Source: Nannochloris sp. 'desiccata' (lineage: Eukaryota > Chlorophyta > Trebouxiophyceae > Chlorellales > Chlorellaceae). Taken from it: a DNA stretch of 64,000 bases. Both the position numbers and the translations under genes were made by a program. The notes beneath the pieces were generated by a model that was not told the origin of the DNA, did not search any database, and saw only the letters and a program-made list of their open reading frames with translations. Location of the stretch: contig JAGTXX020000003.1 in the NCBI GenBank assembly GCA_019044685.2, positions 62,001-126,000 of the forward strand, in the 5' to 3' direction. Shown piece by piece: positions 1 through 9,535 of the stretch; within the stretch, counting starts at the first letter, position 1; each line of letters starts with the position of its first letter.

Positions 1-1
1 G

Positions 2-1123
2 ATAGTAAGCAATAGCGGAAATGAGGAGATTAATGCTAAGACTACTTTCTTTAATTCTCATGACGCTACCGACTTGGAAATTGCTGAACAACTTATCGAG
101 ACCTGTTACCAAATATATCGAAGAACGCCCACAGGCTTGGCCCCTGAAATAGTATTTTTCAATGAAAACACTAGTGATACTACTACCAATACAGATGGCG
201 GTGACTTTATGATCAAAGAAAATGATGCTCATAATCTATTGAGACCAGAAACGGTAGAAAGTCTATTTATATTGTGGAAAGTAACTGGAAATAAGAAATA
301 TCAAGAGCAAGCGTGGTTAATATTTAGAGCGTTTGAGAGGTGGACGCGGGTGGAAGGAGTGGAGCAATGTTTGGCTGTGGATGTGGAAGCTGCAGCAGAG
401 ACGGCAAGTAGAGAAGTTGCTCGAGTCGCAGCACTTGAGGCAGCACGAGCACTTCTTGGAAGAGGAAAATCAGCCGCAGAGCAAGCAATTAAGCAAGGTA
501 TCGATGCAGGAAAGGCTGCATTAGAAGCGATGCGACTGCCAGCAGCACGCACTGAACAACCAGGTCCAAGCGAGGGAGCAACACGAACAGAGCTGATTGC
601 CAACGCATGTTTAAGTGCTGCTGAAGCTGCTGCGAGAGCTACTGTCCAGATGTTCGTGTCTTCGAATGCTACTCTCACTTTAGATGATATCCCTGATGTC
701 TCTAAACTAGAGGAAAAGACTGCAAGTACAGATAGTGAGCGAAAAGCAAGGGTGTGTGATTTTTCAAATCAGCCTGGCGGTGGCTATTCAAATTTAGAGT
801 CTGTAAAATCAATACCACCGCCCCGTAGAGATAAAATGGAGTCATTCTGGATAGCAGAGACACTTAAATATCTCTACTTGATATTTACAGATCCACCGGA
901 TCGGTGTCTAGCCCCTGGTTGTGTCGATTTATCAGTTGATGGGCAGCAGGCGGTGCTGCCATTGACTAAATTTGTGTTTACTACAGAGGCACATCCATTG
1001 CCAATAGTGGGACCAATGGAAAGTTCTCTTATTAAACCGGTAGATGAGATAGATAGAAAGCTGTTGAACCCGTTTGTACAGCCCGTGGACGGAACTGAGG
1101 ATGAACAACATATTGAACTGTAA
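2..1123 (+). CDS. Class I alpha-1,2-mannosidase (GH47), 3' part
   Basis: The frame is open from the window edge, so the 5' end lies outside. GH47 enzymes trim alpha-1,2-linked mannose from N-glycans in the ER or Golgi. Family blocks seen in order: NLLRPETVESLFILWKVTG, the PPPRRDKMESFWIAETLKYL block, and FTTEAHPLP near the end, which holds the calcium-binding Thr and adjacent Glu. Class I processing mannosidases fit better than EDEM by memory of these motifs. About 120 Ala/Glu-rich residues (roughly bases 350-770) are inserted between the FERWTRV and GGYSNL blocks, which are nearly adjacent in relatives. The protein ends in HIEL, a KDEL-like tetrapeptide also found on ER-resident human carboxylesterase 1, so ER residence is inferred. 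A TGTAA pentamer overlaps the stop codon. Confidence 0.88.
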   Translation: MVSNSGNEEINAKTTFFNSHDATDLEIAEQLIETCYQIYRRTPTGLAPEIVFFNENTSDTTTNTDGGDFMIKENDAHNLLRPETVESLFILWKVTGNKKYQEQAWLIFRAFERWTRVEGVEQCLAVDVEAAAETASREVARVAALEAARALLGRGKSAAEQAIKQGIDAGKAALEAMRLPAARTEQPGPSEGATRTELIANACLSAAEAAARATVQMFVSSNATLTLDDIPDVSKLEEKTASTDSERKARVCDFSNQPGGGYSNLESVKSIPPPRRDKMESFWIAETLKYLYLIFTDPPDRCLAPGCVDLSVDGQQAVLPLTKFVFTTEAHPLPIVGPMESSLIKPVDEIDRKLLNPFVQPVDGTEDEQHIEL

Positions 1124-1304
1124 TTAAATAAATCTCTGGTGCTGTTCATCAACTGTCTGACATCCATTATCGTTATTTTGTTCACATTAAAAGAAAATGT
1201 ATTCTTGTGGCATATCTAGAAAGTTTAAAAATTGAAACACACCCAAAGGTAACTAAAAAACATATTATTTTCCATCTATCTGTCTGACTGGCTAACAAAG
1301 CAAT

Positions 1305-1827
1305 TTACTGGAGCTTGGCATATGGGAGGCAGCCCTTGATGTTGGCGGTATGAGCTTCGGGAGCCAGGTGCATCATGCTAAGCTTTGACCTGCGCTTGGA
1401 AGACTTCTTTTCTTGGAAATGGTTCTTTCCTGCATGTCTAACAACGACACGGCCGCTACCAGTAACCTTGAAACGCTTAGCAGCAGACTTGCGAGTCTTC
1501 AACTTGCCACCTCGGCGGCCATCGGCACACTCGATGACAAGACCTACTGCGGCCACTGCCGGCTGCTGCTGCTTTTGGAAAGCTACCAGCTTAGGAGCGG
1601 CAGAAATTCCATTGACCTTAGAGGACAAAGAGCGGGCTGCTACGAAAGGCTTGGGCACCTGAACATGGGAAAATTGCACAATAGGTTAGATTAATTTCCA
1701 CAGCATTAATTCAATTGCGCTTAATTGCGCTCTCTCTGCGATCGTATTTAACGTCAATCAATTGATCAATAATTACCTTGGCAGCAGACACCCGGAGGGT
1801 GCACATGGAGTGGCATAAAGCCTGCAT
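1305..1827 (-). CDS. RPL35: Plastid ribosomal protein bL35c
   Basis: Two exons, 1777..1827 and 1305..1658 (134 aa), separated by a 118-nt GT-AG intron; the join is in phase 0 (AAG then GTG). Exon 1 gives the initiator Met and a Ser/Cys/Arg-containing leader continuing into exon 2, a plausible chloroplast transit peptide of about 65 residues. The mature part carries the bL35 signature KLKTRKSAAKRFKVTGSG followed by the basic KNHFQEKKSSKRRSKL region. bL35 sits in the large subunit of bacterial-type ribosomes. The ORF as it first appears begins at GTG inside the intron, so exon 1 is needed for a real start. It is divergent from the CCT-beta gene. Confidence 0.9.
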
Positions 1828-2081
1828 TATGTTTCTTATCCCACGAAGAAGAGCCGGCGGCCTCTCGTTTCACGCTCCCAACAGTATTTCTTTTAATTCG
1901 AAGTAGACAATGTGCGGTGAGTGAGCATCATAAATGTTGAAAACTTTTACTACTTGTTTTTTCTGAGGCTTTGAACTTTACTAGACCCTGGCAACCGAAA
2001 GATGTTCGTTTAAGACTTGAACTTGACACAAACCCCCCATTATTTGCATAGATCACAAGCTATAGACGAAAACCTGTCGAT
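1828..2081. promoter_or_regulatory. Divergent intergenic region, bL35c / CCT-beta
   Basis: Only 254 bp separate the two start codons, so both promoters must lie here. An 'ATGTGCG' followed by a good donor (GTGAGT) at about 1911-1924 could be a non-coding first exon of the CCT gene, because the sequence has acceptor-like AGs before the ATG at 2082. No TATA box is convincing. Confidence 0.45.
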
Positions 2082-3884
2082 ATGGGACAGCCGGGGGTGA
2101 GTTGATGTTCCTCAATCGCACCTTCTTTGATTTCAATCAGTCAACTTTCAACCTGAACCATTTTTGATCTGCCCAACTCTTGCAGGTCCCCTCAAATTTC
2201 ACACAAAGCGTTTTGCACGCTGGTGCGACCGAAGAAAAGGGTGAAAATGCTCGTTTGGTAAGCTGATCACTTTTCACAAAAATTAATCAAAATCGAATCG
2301 GCGGCCTTTGGAGAGTTTTTGAACCAGACTTACTAACTCTTATTGCATTTCCTCCTTATCGCGCAGTCCTCCTTCGTAGGTGCAATGGCTATTGCCGACC
2401 TGGTGAAGACCACCCTTGGTCCTAAAGGCATGGACAAGATTTTGCAGAGCGTCAGCCGTGGCAGAGAGGTAACTGTCACTAACGATGGTGCCACCATTCT
2501 CAAATCTATCTACGTAGATAACCCTGCTGCCAAAGTTCTCGTCGACATTAGTAAAACCCAGGATGACGAGGTCGGCGACGGCACCACCTCTGTCGTTGTC
2601 TTGTCTGGAGAGCTTTTACGTGAAGCTGAGCAGCTGATTAACCAAAAAATTCACCCTATGGTCATCATAGCTGGGTATAGAGAAGCAGCAGAGGCTGCAC
2701 GCCAACGTTTAGAAACTATCGCTGCCAACAATGCTGCCGACCCTGTAGCGTTCCGTAAAGATCTGATCAACATTGCAAAGACTACTTTATCATCTAAAAT
2801 TCTCACCTCTGACAAAGAACATTTTGCAGAGCTAGCTGTAGATGCTGTTTTACGTCTTAAAGGATCTACAAATCTTGATGCTATCCAAATCATAAAAAAG
2901 CCAGGCGGCACTATCAGAGATTCATTCCTGGATGAAGGCTTTATTTTAGATAAACGTATTGGTGTCGGTCAGCCCCGTCGAGTTGAAAATGCTAAAGTAT
3001 TAGTCTCAAACACTGCCATGGATACTGATAAAATTAAAATCTATGGTGCTCGTGTTCGTGTAGACTCCATGGCCAAAGTTGCCGATATTGAAAAAGCTGA
3101 AAGGGATAAAATGCGCGCTAAATGTGATGCTATTATCGCACATGGTGCCACTGTATTCATCAATCGTCAGCTTATTTATAATTTCGCTGAAGAGTTGTTT
3201 GCGGATGCTGGTATTATGGCGATCGAGCATGCAGATTTCGATGGAGTTGAACGGTTGGCATTAGTTACTGGGAGTGAGATCACCTCTACCTTTGATGACC
3301 CTAGCAACGTGAAACTAGGTCACTGTAAACTTGTAGAAGAGATCATGGTTGGAGAAGATCGTATGATCCATTTCAGTGGCTGTGAAATAGGGGAAGCGTG
3401 CTCCATTGTTTTACGAGGAGCATCTCAACATGTGCTAGATGAGGCTGAACGTAGTTTACACGATGCTTTATGTGTATTAAGTCAAACAGTAGCTGATTCA
3501 CGTGTTATTTTCGGTGGAGGTTGGGCAGAGATGCAAATGGCACGTGTTGTTGAAGATTTATCGGCAAAGACTCCTGGTAAAAGGTCTTTAGCAATGGCGG
3601 CATTTGCTCGAGCATTGCGTCAGATCCCGACTATCATCTGTGATAATGCTGGTCTTGATTCTGCTGAGATTGTCAGTCAGATGCGTGCTGCACATGCCGC
3701 GGATCCTGATGGGGCTACTGCTGGTGTGGATGTGATCACTGGCGGGGTTGGCAGTATGAAAGAAAGAGGTATTTATGAAGCGTTCAAAGTGAAATGTGCT
3801 GCGTTGATGAGTGCGACTGAAGCATCAGAGATGATTTTGAGGGTAGATGATATCATTAAAGCAGCACCCAGGCAACGGCAGTAG
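2082..3884 (+). CDS. CCT2: T-complex chaperonin subunit beta (CCT2)
   Basis: Three exons: 2082..2096, 2186..2257 and 2367..3884, giving 534 aa, against about 535 for human CCT2. CCT is the eight-subunit cytosolic chaperonin that folds actin, tubulin and WD40 proteins. Seen in the sequence: [19 protein letters not shown] across the second splice, LGPKGMDK, the nucleotide-binding VGDGTTS motif, and the C-terminal DDIIKAAPR typical of the family. Introns are 89 and 109 nt, both in phase 0 with GT-AG ends. The start ATG at 2082 encodes a five-residue first exon. The closest paralogue group is beta on the basis of the N-terminal block. A TGTAA at 3992..3996 lies 108 nt past the stop. Confidence 0.93.
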
Positions 3885-4029
3885 ATAAATTTAGGATTTA
3901 AAATTGAGATTATGGAAAACTTTGCTCTCTTTTCTGCTGTTTCTGCTTGTCGTCGCTGGCGTTTTGTTAGGGTGATTTTATTTTAACAACATGTAAACTA
4001 GCAGTACATTAAATTATAATGCTAAAGAA

Positions 4030-4431
4030 TTACTTCTGAGGCGGAGAGTGCTTTAGTTGCTGGGTAAATTGACTTTTACTACCCCCACGACTGCCACCAC
4101 CACCTTGTTGCCATCTCATTGCTGCTTCCGCCGCTGCGGCATCTGCGCTCTCTGCCCTATCGCGCTGCGCTTGCCTTGATGCTTCACCTGCTTGCATTTC
4201 TATATTTGTCGGTGGATCTGAACGGACTTTCCTAAGCCACTGCAGCCATTCAACGGGGACCTGGCTTGGATCCCAGTCACCAGCGTATTTCACCATGCGT
4301 CTCTCTATTATATCACCCTCGACGGTTTTATCTAGTAATCGGTAATATTTATTTCCTATTGCATCGAATCCTACAGTCTCACGTTTGAACAGAGCCCATG
4401 ACACGCGGTTAATCAATTGTCGGAACGCCAT
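4030..4431 (-). CDS. NDUFAF2: Complex I assembly factor NDUFAF2 (B17.2-like)
   Basis: 133 aa, no intron. The N-terminal half matches the NDUFA12/NDUFAF2 family: GFDAIGNKYYRLLD, then ERRMVKYAGDWDPSQVPVEWLQWLRKVRSDPP. NDUFAF2 is a mitochondrial factor acting late in building respiratory complex I. The long Ala/Gln-rich C-terminal tail after the DPPT motif fits NDUFAF2 rather than the structural subunit NDUFA12, as does the lack of its conserved C-terminal Pro-rich end. The sequence around the start codon is duplicated 48 bp upstream, producing a short upstream ORF. The neighbouring CCT-beta gene is convergent. Confidence 0.85.
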   Translation of the reverse strand: MAFRQLINRVSWALFKRETVGFDAIGNKYYRLLDKTVEGDIIERRMVKYAGDWDPSQVPVEWLQWLRKVRSDPPTNIEMQAGEASRQAQRDRAESADAAAAEAAMRWQQGGGGSRGGSKSQFTQQLKHSPPQK

Positions 4432-4452
4432 GTGATCAAAGTGAAATAACTA

Positions 4453-4479
4453 CTAATTCAGAAATTGACAGAACGCCAT
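4453..4479 (-). other. Upstream ORF of NDUFAF2 made by a start-site duplication
   Basis: An 18-bp sequence covering the NDUFAF2 start (4423..4440) recurs at 4471..4488. The upstream copy opens with ATG GCG TTC and encodes MAFCQFLN then stop, compared with MAFRQLIN at the true start. It lies 48 nt ahead of the main ATG on the same strand. If transcribed it is an eight-codon uORF. Confidence 0.5.
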
Positions 4480-4602
4480 GTGATCAAAAAGGAGCTTAAG
4501 TGAACTAATGCTGAAACGACGGTAGTGTCGATGGGTGCTTGGCATATGAGATATGGCTGATATGTGTGTTATAAGAAATGGTTTTAAAGAATTAAAAATG
4601 CT

Positions 4603-4962
4603 TCAAGGGTGCTCCAGACCGAGTTTCTTCAGAGAGAGAATCTCTCCTTCCTTTGCCTGTTTCTGTGAGAAGAAACACGGCGTGTAAAGTCCCAGGTGGC
4701 CTCTATGCGCTCTTATTAGGAATAAACTGTGTTCTTCTTGCCCAGTCAATCTTCCAAAAAGGCGGCCAAGGGTTCTTTCCACTTGATTGCTAACAAATCC
4801 TAAATAAAACATTCGTTGATCTTGGTCACCACGAAGACCCTTTAGACTGACTGCTTTCGATGTACTCCTGATCACCACATAAAGTACTGAAATAACGTTT
4901 TCTGCGACCAACACAATGACGGGAGCAGCAAACAAAGATGAGGGTTTAAAATGCCTGGCCAT
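4603..4962 (-). CDS. Unrecognised ORF, possibly a small gene
   Basis: An uninterrupted 119-codon frame fills the gap between the NDUFAF2 and J-protein genes, but its first 15 or so codons run antisense to the J-protein coding start. A shorter start Met near 4810 would give about 69 residues, wholly intergenic, ending LKKLGLEHP. The composition (basic, Leu/Gly/Arg) is protein-like and resembles small organellar proteins, but I recognise no family. It may equally be chance in the divergent promoter and 5' UTR of the J-protein gene. Confidence 0.22.
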   Translation of the reverse strand: MARHFKPSSLFAAPVIVLVAENVISVLYVVIRSTSKAVSLKGLRGDQDQRMFYLGFVSNQVERTLGRLFGRLTGQEEHSLFLIRAHRGHLGLYTPCFFSQKQAKEGEILSLKKLGLEHP

Positions 4963-6268
4963 TGCTCAGCAAGCTCTACAATTAGGCAACATAGGTAAAG
5001 CTCAGCGTTTTGCTGAGAAAGCAAGTAGACTTCATCCAGGTGCTGAAACCGATGCATTCGTCGCTCAGGTGCAACGTGCAGCTTCTGGAGGCGGTGCCAG
5101 TCCGTCCACAAGCAACGCCTCTGCCCCTCCTCCGCGTCCTCGCAGCACTGCTACTAGCAATGGAAACCCCAATGGCATGGGGGGCACTTCTGGTTTGCGC
5201 AATAGACAACAACCACAGCAACAGCGCCAGGTTCCTTCAGGCCCTGTTGATGAAGATCACAAAGCAACCCCACAACAACGCACCCTTGTTGCCAATGTCC
5301 GCTCTAAATCAAGTTATTATGAAATTCTAGGTGTAGCGAGAGGTGCAGACGATGATGAAATTAAGCGTGCTTATAGAAAATTGGCATTAAAATTGCATCC
5401 AGATAAAAATAAAGCTCGTGGAGCTGATGAAGCATTCAAAGGTGAGCAGCAGAATTTGATTAAAGTTCTCCGCTTTAGTTCTTTCTCTGTCAATTCTTTC
5501 TCTTTACTTTTACCACTAACCCATTTATTTTCCCCCACTCTTTATACAGCCGTCTCAAGGGCATTTACATGTTTATCAGACCCTAGTAAACGTAATTATT
5601 ACGACCAGACAGGCAGTGAACCAGGTGCTCACCAACCCAATGGCGGCGGTGGCGGTGGTCACGGTATGCATCCCTTCGCTAATATGGGACGTACTGGTGG
5701 ATTCACCACTGTCTTTAATGATGAAATTGATCCTGAAGAGATTTTCAGAATGTTCTTTGGTGGCAATCCGTTCATGTCAGCAAGCTTTGGCAACGTCGCT
5801 GCCCAACAGCAGCAACAACATGCAAGACAACGACATGCCCAGCATCAGCAACATCAAAGTAGCAGTCCTGAAGCCACGATATTAAAGCTACTTACTTCAT
5901 TAGCCCCATTACTTCTTGTCATTGTATTACAATTGTTCAGTGGCCCTTCCCGTCCTGCATTTTCTCTACAACAAACAAGGCACTATCCAGCTCCAATGAC
6001 AACAACAACCCATCAAATCCCATTCTTCACTAAAAGTGCAGCTGAGTTTGCATCGAAATATCCACTGCGTTCTAGGGAACGAACACGAGTAGAATTGTCA
6101 ATTGAAAATGAATGGCGACAATCAATGCAGCAAACGTGCTACCAAGAACGATTGCTAAAACGGAGGTTTGAGTATTACGGACAGAAGGAAAGGGCAGAAC
6201 AAGTGAAATTAACAGCGTGTGATGAGCTAGCGAGAAGATTTGGAAGCTCTTCAGCAAAGGCGGCGTGA
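4916..6268 (+). CDS. ER membrane J protein, DNAJB12/B14 type
   Basis: Two exons, 4916..5441 and 5550..6268 (414 aa). The spliced junction reads [13 protein letters not shown], matching the family. Order of parts: N-terminal block on Lys/Leu-rich helices, a Gln/Pro-rich linker, a J domain from about residue 132 with the HPD tripeptide near 161, a Gly-rich segment, a Gln/His-rich stretch, one membrane segment near 284-306, and a C-terminal DUF1977-type domain. Such proteins anchor in the ER membrane and present cytosolic Hsp70 to misfolded clients in ERAD. The 108-nt intron is a multiple of three with no in-frame stop, so an unspliced transcript would insert 36 residues into the J domain. Confidence 0.88.
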   Translation: MTGAANKDEGLKCLAIAQQALQLGNIGKAQRFAEKASRLHPGAETDAFVAQVQRAASGGGASPSTSNASAPPPRPRSTATSNGNPNGMGGTSGLRNRQQPQQQRQVPSGPVDEDHKATPQQRTLVANVRSKSSYYEILGVARGADDDEIKRAYRKLALKLHPDKNKARGADEAFKGEQQNLIKVLRFSSFSVNSFSLLLPLTHLFSPTLYTAVSRAFTCLSDPSKRNYYDQTGSEPGAHQPNGGGGGGHGMHPFANMGRTGGFTTVFNDEIDPEEIFRMFFGGNPFMSASFGNVAAQQQQQHARQRHAQHQQHQSSSPEATILKLLTSLAPLLLVIVLQLFSGPSRPAFSLQQTRHYPAPMTTTTHQIPFFTKSAAEFASKYPLRSRERTRVELSIENEWRQSMQQTCYQERLLKRRFEYYGQKERAEQVKLTACDELARRFGSSSAKAA

Positions 6269-6419
6269 GGAAGTTTATTTTTTTCTTTTGAACCTTTCCT
6301 TTCCCTCCCTCTTTAGGATTGCTCTTCTACTTGTGAATAAACATCTTCTTTTAAGTCTAGTACCCAATGCGTTAAACAGATAGCAATTAGTACTACATCA
6401 CATAAGGAATCTATTTCTC

Positions 6420-8129
6420 TTAATCACTCACATACGCAGCTGCCAAATCCCAATAATGGCCTACTCCCTTTGCTGAGAATATTCCACGACCAGCAATCTC
6501 ACTACGCACTTCTTCAGTTCTAAACCTACCTTTAAAAGCATTCTCTTTCACTACACCAGTCCATACTAAATGACAATAATTACGAGACTTGGTACGATCA
6601 GTGTCATCGCCATTCCTGTCTTCCTCGTCTTCTTCACTACCTTGTTCCTCATTGACATTCTTACCAGCTCCACTCCAATCAATACGTCTGAGCATCAATT
6701 TCTCATATCTACGCAATGTCTTTGGTCCTCCTTCCACCACTATAACAGAAAACGCACCTGGTAAGCATACCGCCATTCCCGTCAAATGATTTTCTTTAGC
6801 ATTGACCTCCACTTTAAATTTCAATTGAGGTGTTGCTAGCTCGCCTACTTTGTAAACAGCTACTTGCTTAACAGGTTCCCCACCTTCTTCAGTCTTTTTA
6901 TCAAGTAATTTATTCAATTTCTTTTCTCTACGTTCAGCAGGGGTGAGCATTCTTGCTAAATTTCTGTCTTCGTGGGCAGCTGCTCTCTCGGCAGTTTGTC
7001 TACGTACTTCAGCTTCAATCGCAGTAGGATCTGCAGTCGCTTCAGAACCTAATACACGCATTAGATTAGAAATCTTCACCTTTGGTTTCGGCGGTTCCAA
7101 CAGTCCTTGCCTAATTAATTCTTGTTTTTCTTGTTCTCTTGCAACTCTCCTCTGCGTCCTCATTTTCTTCAATTCTTGTTTGGTGAGCTTCAAAGGTTGG
7201 GGTGGGGGTGGAGGTGCTTCTGCTGGCGGATCTAACAACACTGGATGTTCAATATAATGGGTAATACGATCTAATTTCAATGCAGGTTCACCTCCATTTG
7301 CAGCAGCACCATAGGTAGTCTTGTCTGCTAAAATTCGAGCATCCCACCATTCTACATCTGGCACTGGTGGTTCAACCTCTTCTGGGAGAACACCCTCAAC
7401 AATAGATGAACCAGCAGTAACAGTGACACCCCTAGAAGTGCCTAATGGGATCATATTCGGATCCATACCAGCGTATTGCTCCGCTTCAGCTGCTTCTCTT
7501 TGTCGTCGTTCTTCAAGATCACGGACAAATTGGTCGCCATATTTGGCACGTAATCGAACATCTTCAGCTTGCTTTTGGAATTTACCTTCTTCTACAAAAT
7601 GTAAAGTGCTTCGAGGGCGTCGGTGTTGTGATTTGGCGCCTTTGTTGCCTAGGAAACGATCGTAATGCGTGTTGTTTTGTTCATCGTCTTCTACAGGAGC
7701 CAGAAGAGGATTGAATGCAGCTTTTAAACGAGAAGGTGCAGCAGAGGTGTCAGGGGCATGCGCAGCTCCTACTTCACGACCGCGTTCGTCTAGTACAAGA
7801 GGAGGGGGGAGCCGGGTAGCAAGCTTGGTAGATGAAGGGCCACCAGCAGATGCAGGAGCGGTTGTGGCGGGCTGAGAAGCGGCAGCCGAAGCTTTAGCAG
7901 CACCAGCTTCTTTCAGTCGAGCTAACCTTTCCTTTAATTCCTTTTGCTTCTCAAGAGCCTTCTTAGCCTTTTCTAAGACTGAGAGATTGATTGCAGGCTT
8001 TGGCTTTGCTACACCATCTTTTTCTTCTTGAACAATCTTGGCACGTTTCGTTTGTTGGCCATCCTCTGCTGTGCCAGAAGCGCCGCCCGCATGATCAGAT
8101 GCTTTACGTTTATTTTCAGGGGTTCCCAT
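6420..8129 (-). CDS. PRPF3: U4/U6 snRNP protein PRP3
   Basis: 569 aa, single exon. PRP3 stabilises U4/U6 in the spliceosomal tri-snRNP. The N-terminus has a nuclear-type KRKAS and a charged coiled-coil-like KKALEKQKELKERLARLKE region. The central PRP3 domain shows FLGNKGAKSQHRRPRSTLHF-like and KQELKKMRTQRRVAREQEK blocks followed by LMRVLGSEATADPTAIE. The C-terminal DUF1115-like domain contains NHLTGMAVCLPGAFSVIVVEGG and ends near VGHYWDLAAAYV. An acidic loop is inserted after the RRIDW motif, as in relatives. Length is somewhat below the 683 residues of the human protein. Start chosen at the only upstream Met. Confidence 0.92.
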   Translation of the reverse strand: MGTPENKRKASDHAGGASGTAEDGQQTKRAKIVQEEKDGVAKPKPAINLSVLEKAKKALEKQKELKERLARLKEAGAAKASAAASQPATTAPASAGGPSSTKLATRLPPPLVLDERGREVGAAHAPDTSAAPSRLKAAFNPLLAPVEDDEQNNTHYDRFLGNKGAKSQHRRPRSTLHFVEEGKFQKQAEDVRLRAKYGDQFVRDLEERRQREAAEAEQYAGMDPNMIPLGTSRGVTVTAGSSIVEGVLPEEVEPPVPDVEWWDARILADKTTYGAAANGGEPALKLDRITHYIEHPVLLDPPAEAPPPPPQPLKLTKQELKKMRTQRRVAREQEKQELIRQGLLEPPKPKVKISNLMRVLGSEATADPTAIEAEVRRQTAERAAAHEDRNLARMLTPAERREKKLNKLLDKKTEEGGEPVKQVAVYKVGELATPQLKFKVEVNAKENHLTGMAVCLPGAFSVIVVEGGPKTLRRYEKLMLRRIDWSGAGKNVNEEQGSEEDEEDRNGDDTDRTKSRNYCHLVWTGVVKENAFKGRFRTEEVRSEIAGRGIFSAKGVGHYWDLAAAYVSD

Positions 8130-8467
8130 TGCTGATAGGTGCGTAGGTAGAACTAGAAAACTTGATGATCAGGAAACAAAATTATTCAATTCGTATTATT
8201 TATGTTTGTTGATGAGCTATAGGGTGCTATACCGTTATTAGTCATCCATATATGTCAATAAATATGGCATTATAATACTTAAACACAACGGAGATTGCTA
8301 GATGGCTCTGCATTTAAGGAAGCACGAAATGGCGGTGGCGCTTTGCCTTGAATACTTTGCTGAGAATTCTTCTGGTTAATTTACAGAGACAGGGGCCATA
8401 TTAAATATCGGATATACAGTATAATAATCAAAGAATGCGCTGCTTATTATTACATAAGCTCCAAGTT
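8130..8467. other. Intergenic region, PRPF3 start to patatin stop
   Basis: 338 bp of AT-rich sequence holding the PRPF3 promoter and 5' leader and the 3' end of the patatin-like gene. I see no ORF, repeat or RNA gene in it. Confidence 0.6.
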
Positions 8468-9535
8468 TTAAGAAGCGACAGCTGTCGTTTTCTTCACATC
8501 GGCAAGAGGCGTCAACACCTCTAAGGCCCTTTCTCTAGCAGCCTCAAACTGAAGATCATATCCATTCAAATTCCATAACGAGGCTCTACTTTTAGGACTA
8601 CATACTACAGCTACATTCTTCCCTAGAGTCTCTAAAGAATCATTCCCACTAAACGGGCTACTTCTACCTATTAAATGCACCAAAGCAGGCCGAACATCAT
8701 CATTGCTAGGTTGGTGCCTCTGGTGTTGACGGTGACGTCTCCATATATCGAGACCTATTCTACACGCAACACCTCCATCCATATACGGCCCGTTGTTACC
8801 ACCAGGTATATCAACTGGGGAAAACAGAACTGGAACAGCAGCAGAAGCTACGATGGATTCAGCTAGCAATCCGCTATCTATGAGTTCATGATATGGCTGG
8901 GGGTCGTCTAAACTCTGTGATCCACGGCCAACTACACCCACAGCAAAATCACGCTCTAAATTTTCAAATCTAGGTGGTAACAATGCCCTCAATTCCTTCA
9001 TCGCTGGATCTAGTGATAAGACGCCTCTCCATGGGCGGCGAGACATTCTAATTCTTTGAATAGGAGGTACTTTACCAAGCTCATGGGCTATTTCTCGAGG
9101 ACTATACCCAGCTGCGTATAATGCTCCAGTTAACGCGCCACTAGATGTACCCATCACCCCTCGAACTGGTAAGTTAAGGTCCTCAACTGCCTGAAGGAAA
9201 CCTGCGTGAGCGGCAAATGCTAAGAATCCCGAAGATAAAATGATGTCGTAGCCTTCTTGGCTTGGTTGCAGAGACTGGATGAAATTATTTGTTCTAGTCT
9301 GAGCATGATGGGATCTAAGAGCACCAGCGACACCTGTGAGAGTAAGAAAAAGAAAAAGAAAAAGAAAAATAATGAGCGGGCAACCACATTGTTGAGGCAG
9401 AACAAAAGATGATGTTTTTATCCAAGCGTGTTAGGATTCTGAATCGATGGTATACTTACATTTCATTTGCGGGACTAGAGTTGCCCCCAATCCCGCATTT
9501 AGCGGGATTGGTTTAACTGGCAAAACTGTGCGCAT
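8468..9535 (-). CDS. Patatin-like phospholipase/acyl hydrolase
   Basis: Two exons, 9460..9535 and 8468..9333, giving 313 aa; the 126-nt intron ends in a (CTTTTT)-rich pyrimidine tract. The start ATG at 9535 directly follows an in-frame TGA. The nucleophile motif GTSSG and the DGG of the Ser-Asp dyad (PYMDGGV) are present, so lipid acyl hydrolysis is expected. The loop that usually reads GGGxxG ahead of the nucleophile reads LSSGFLAFAAHAGFL here, so the oxyanion hole is atypical. The leader (MRTVLPVKPIPLNAG) could be organellar but is not decisive. A perfect 10-bp hairpin lies inside exon 1. Confidence 0.82.
9341..9375 (+). repeat. (AAAAAG)n tract inside an intron
   Basis: Four imperfect AAAAAG units. 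On the transcribed strand of the patatin gene this is the pyrimidine tract just ahead of the 3' splice site. Confidence 0.7.
9487..9511 (-). other. 10-bp perfect hairpin in patatin exon 1
   Basis: CCAATCCCGC and its exact reverse complement flank a five-base loop. The stem lies in the coding sequence 24-48 nt after the patatin start codon, where it would fold in the mRNA near the initiation site. Confidence 0.5.

Noticed and set aside
301..678. Long antisense ORF within the GH47 gene
   Set aside because: It is the mirror of the GCA/GCT-rich insertion codons, and no family is visible.
1375..1694. Two plus-strand ORFs over the bL35c gene
   Set aside because: They are shadows of the bL35c coding strand.
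6943..7875. Several plus-strand ORFs antisense to PRPF3
   Set aside because: Codon shadow of a well-identified minus-strand gene.
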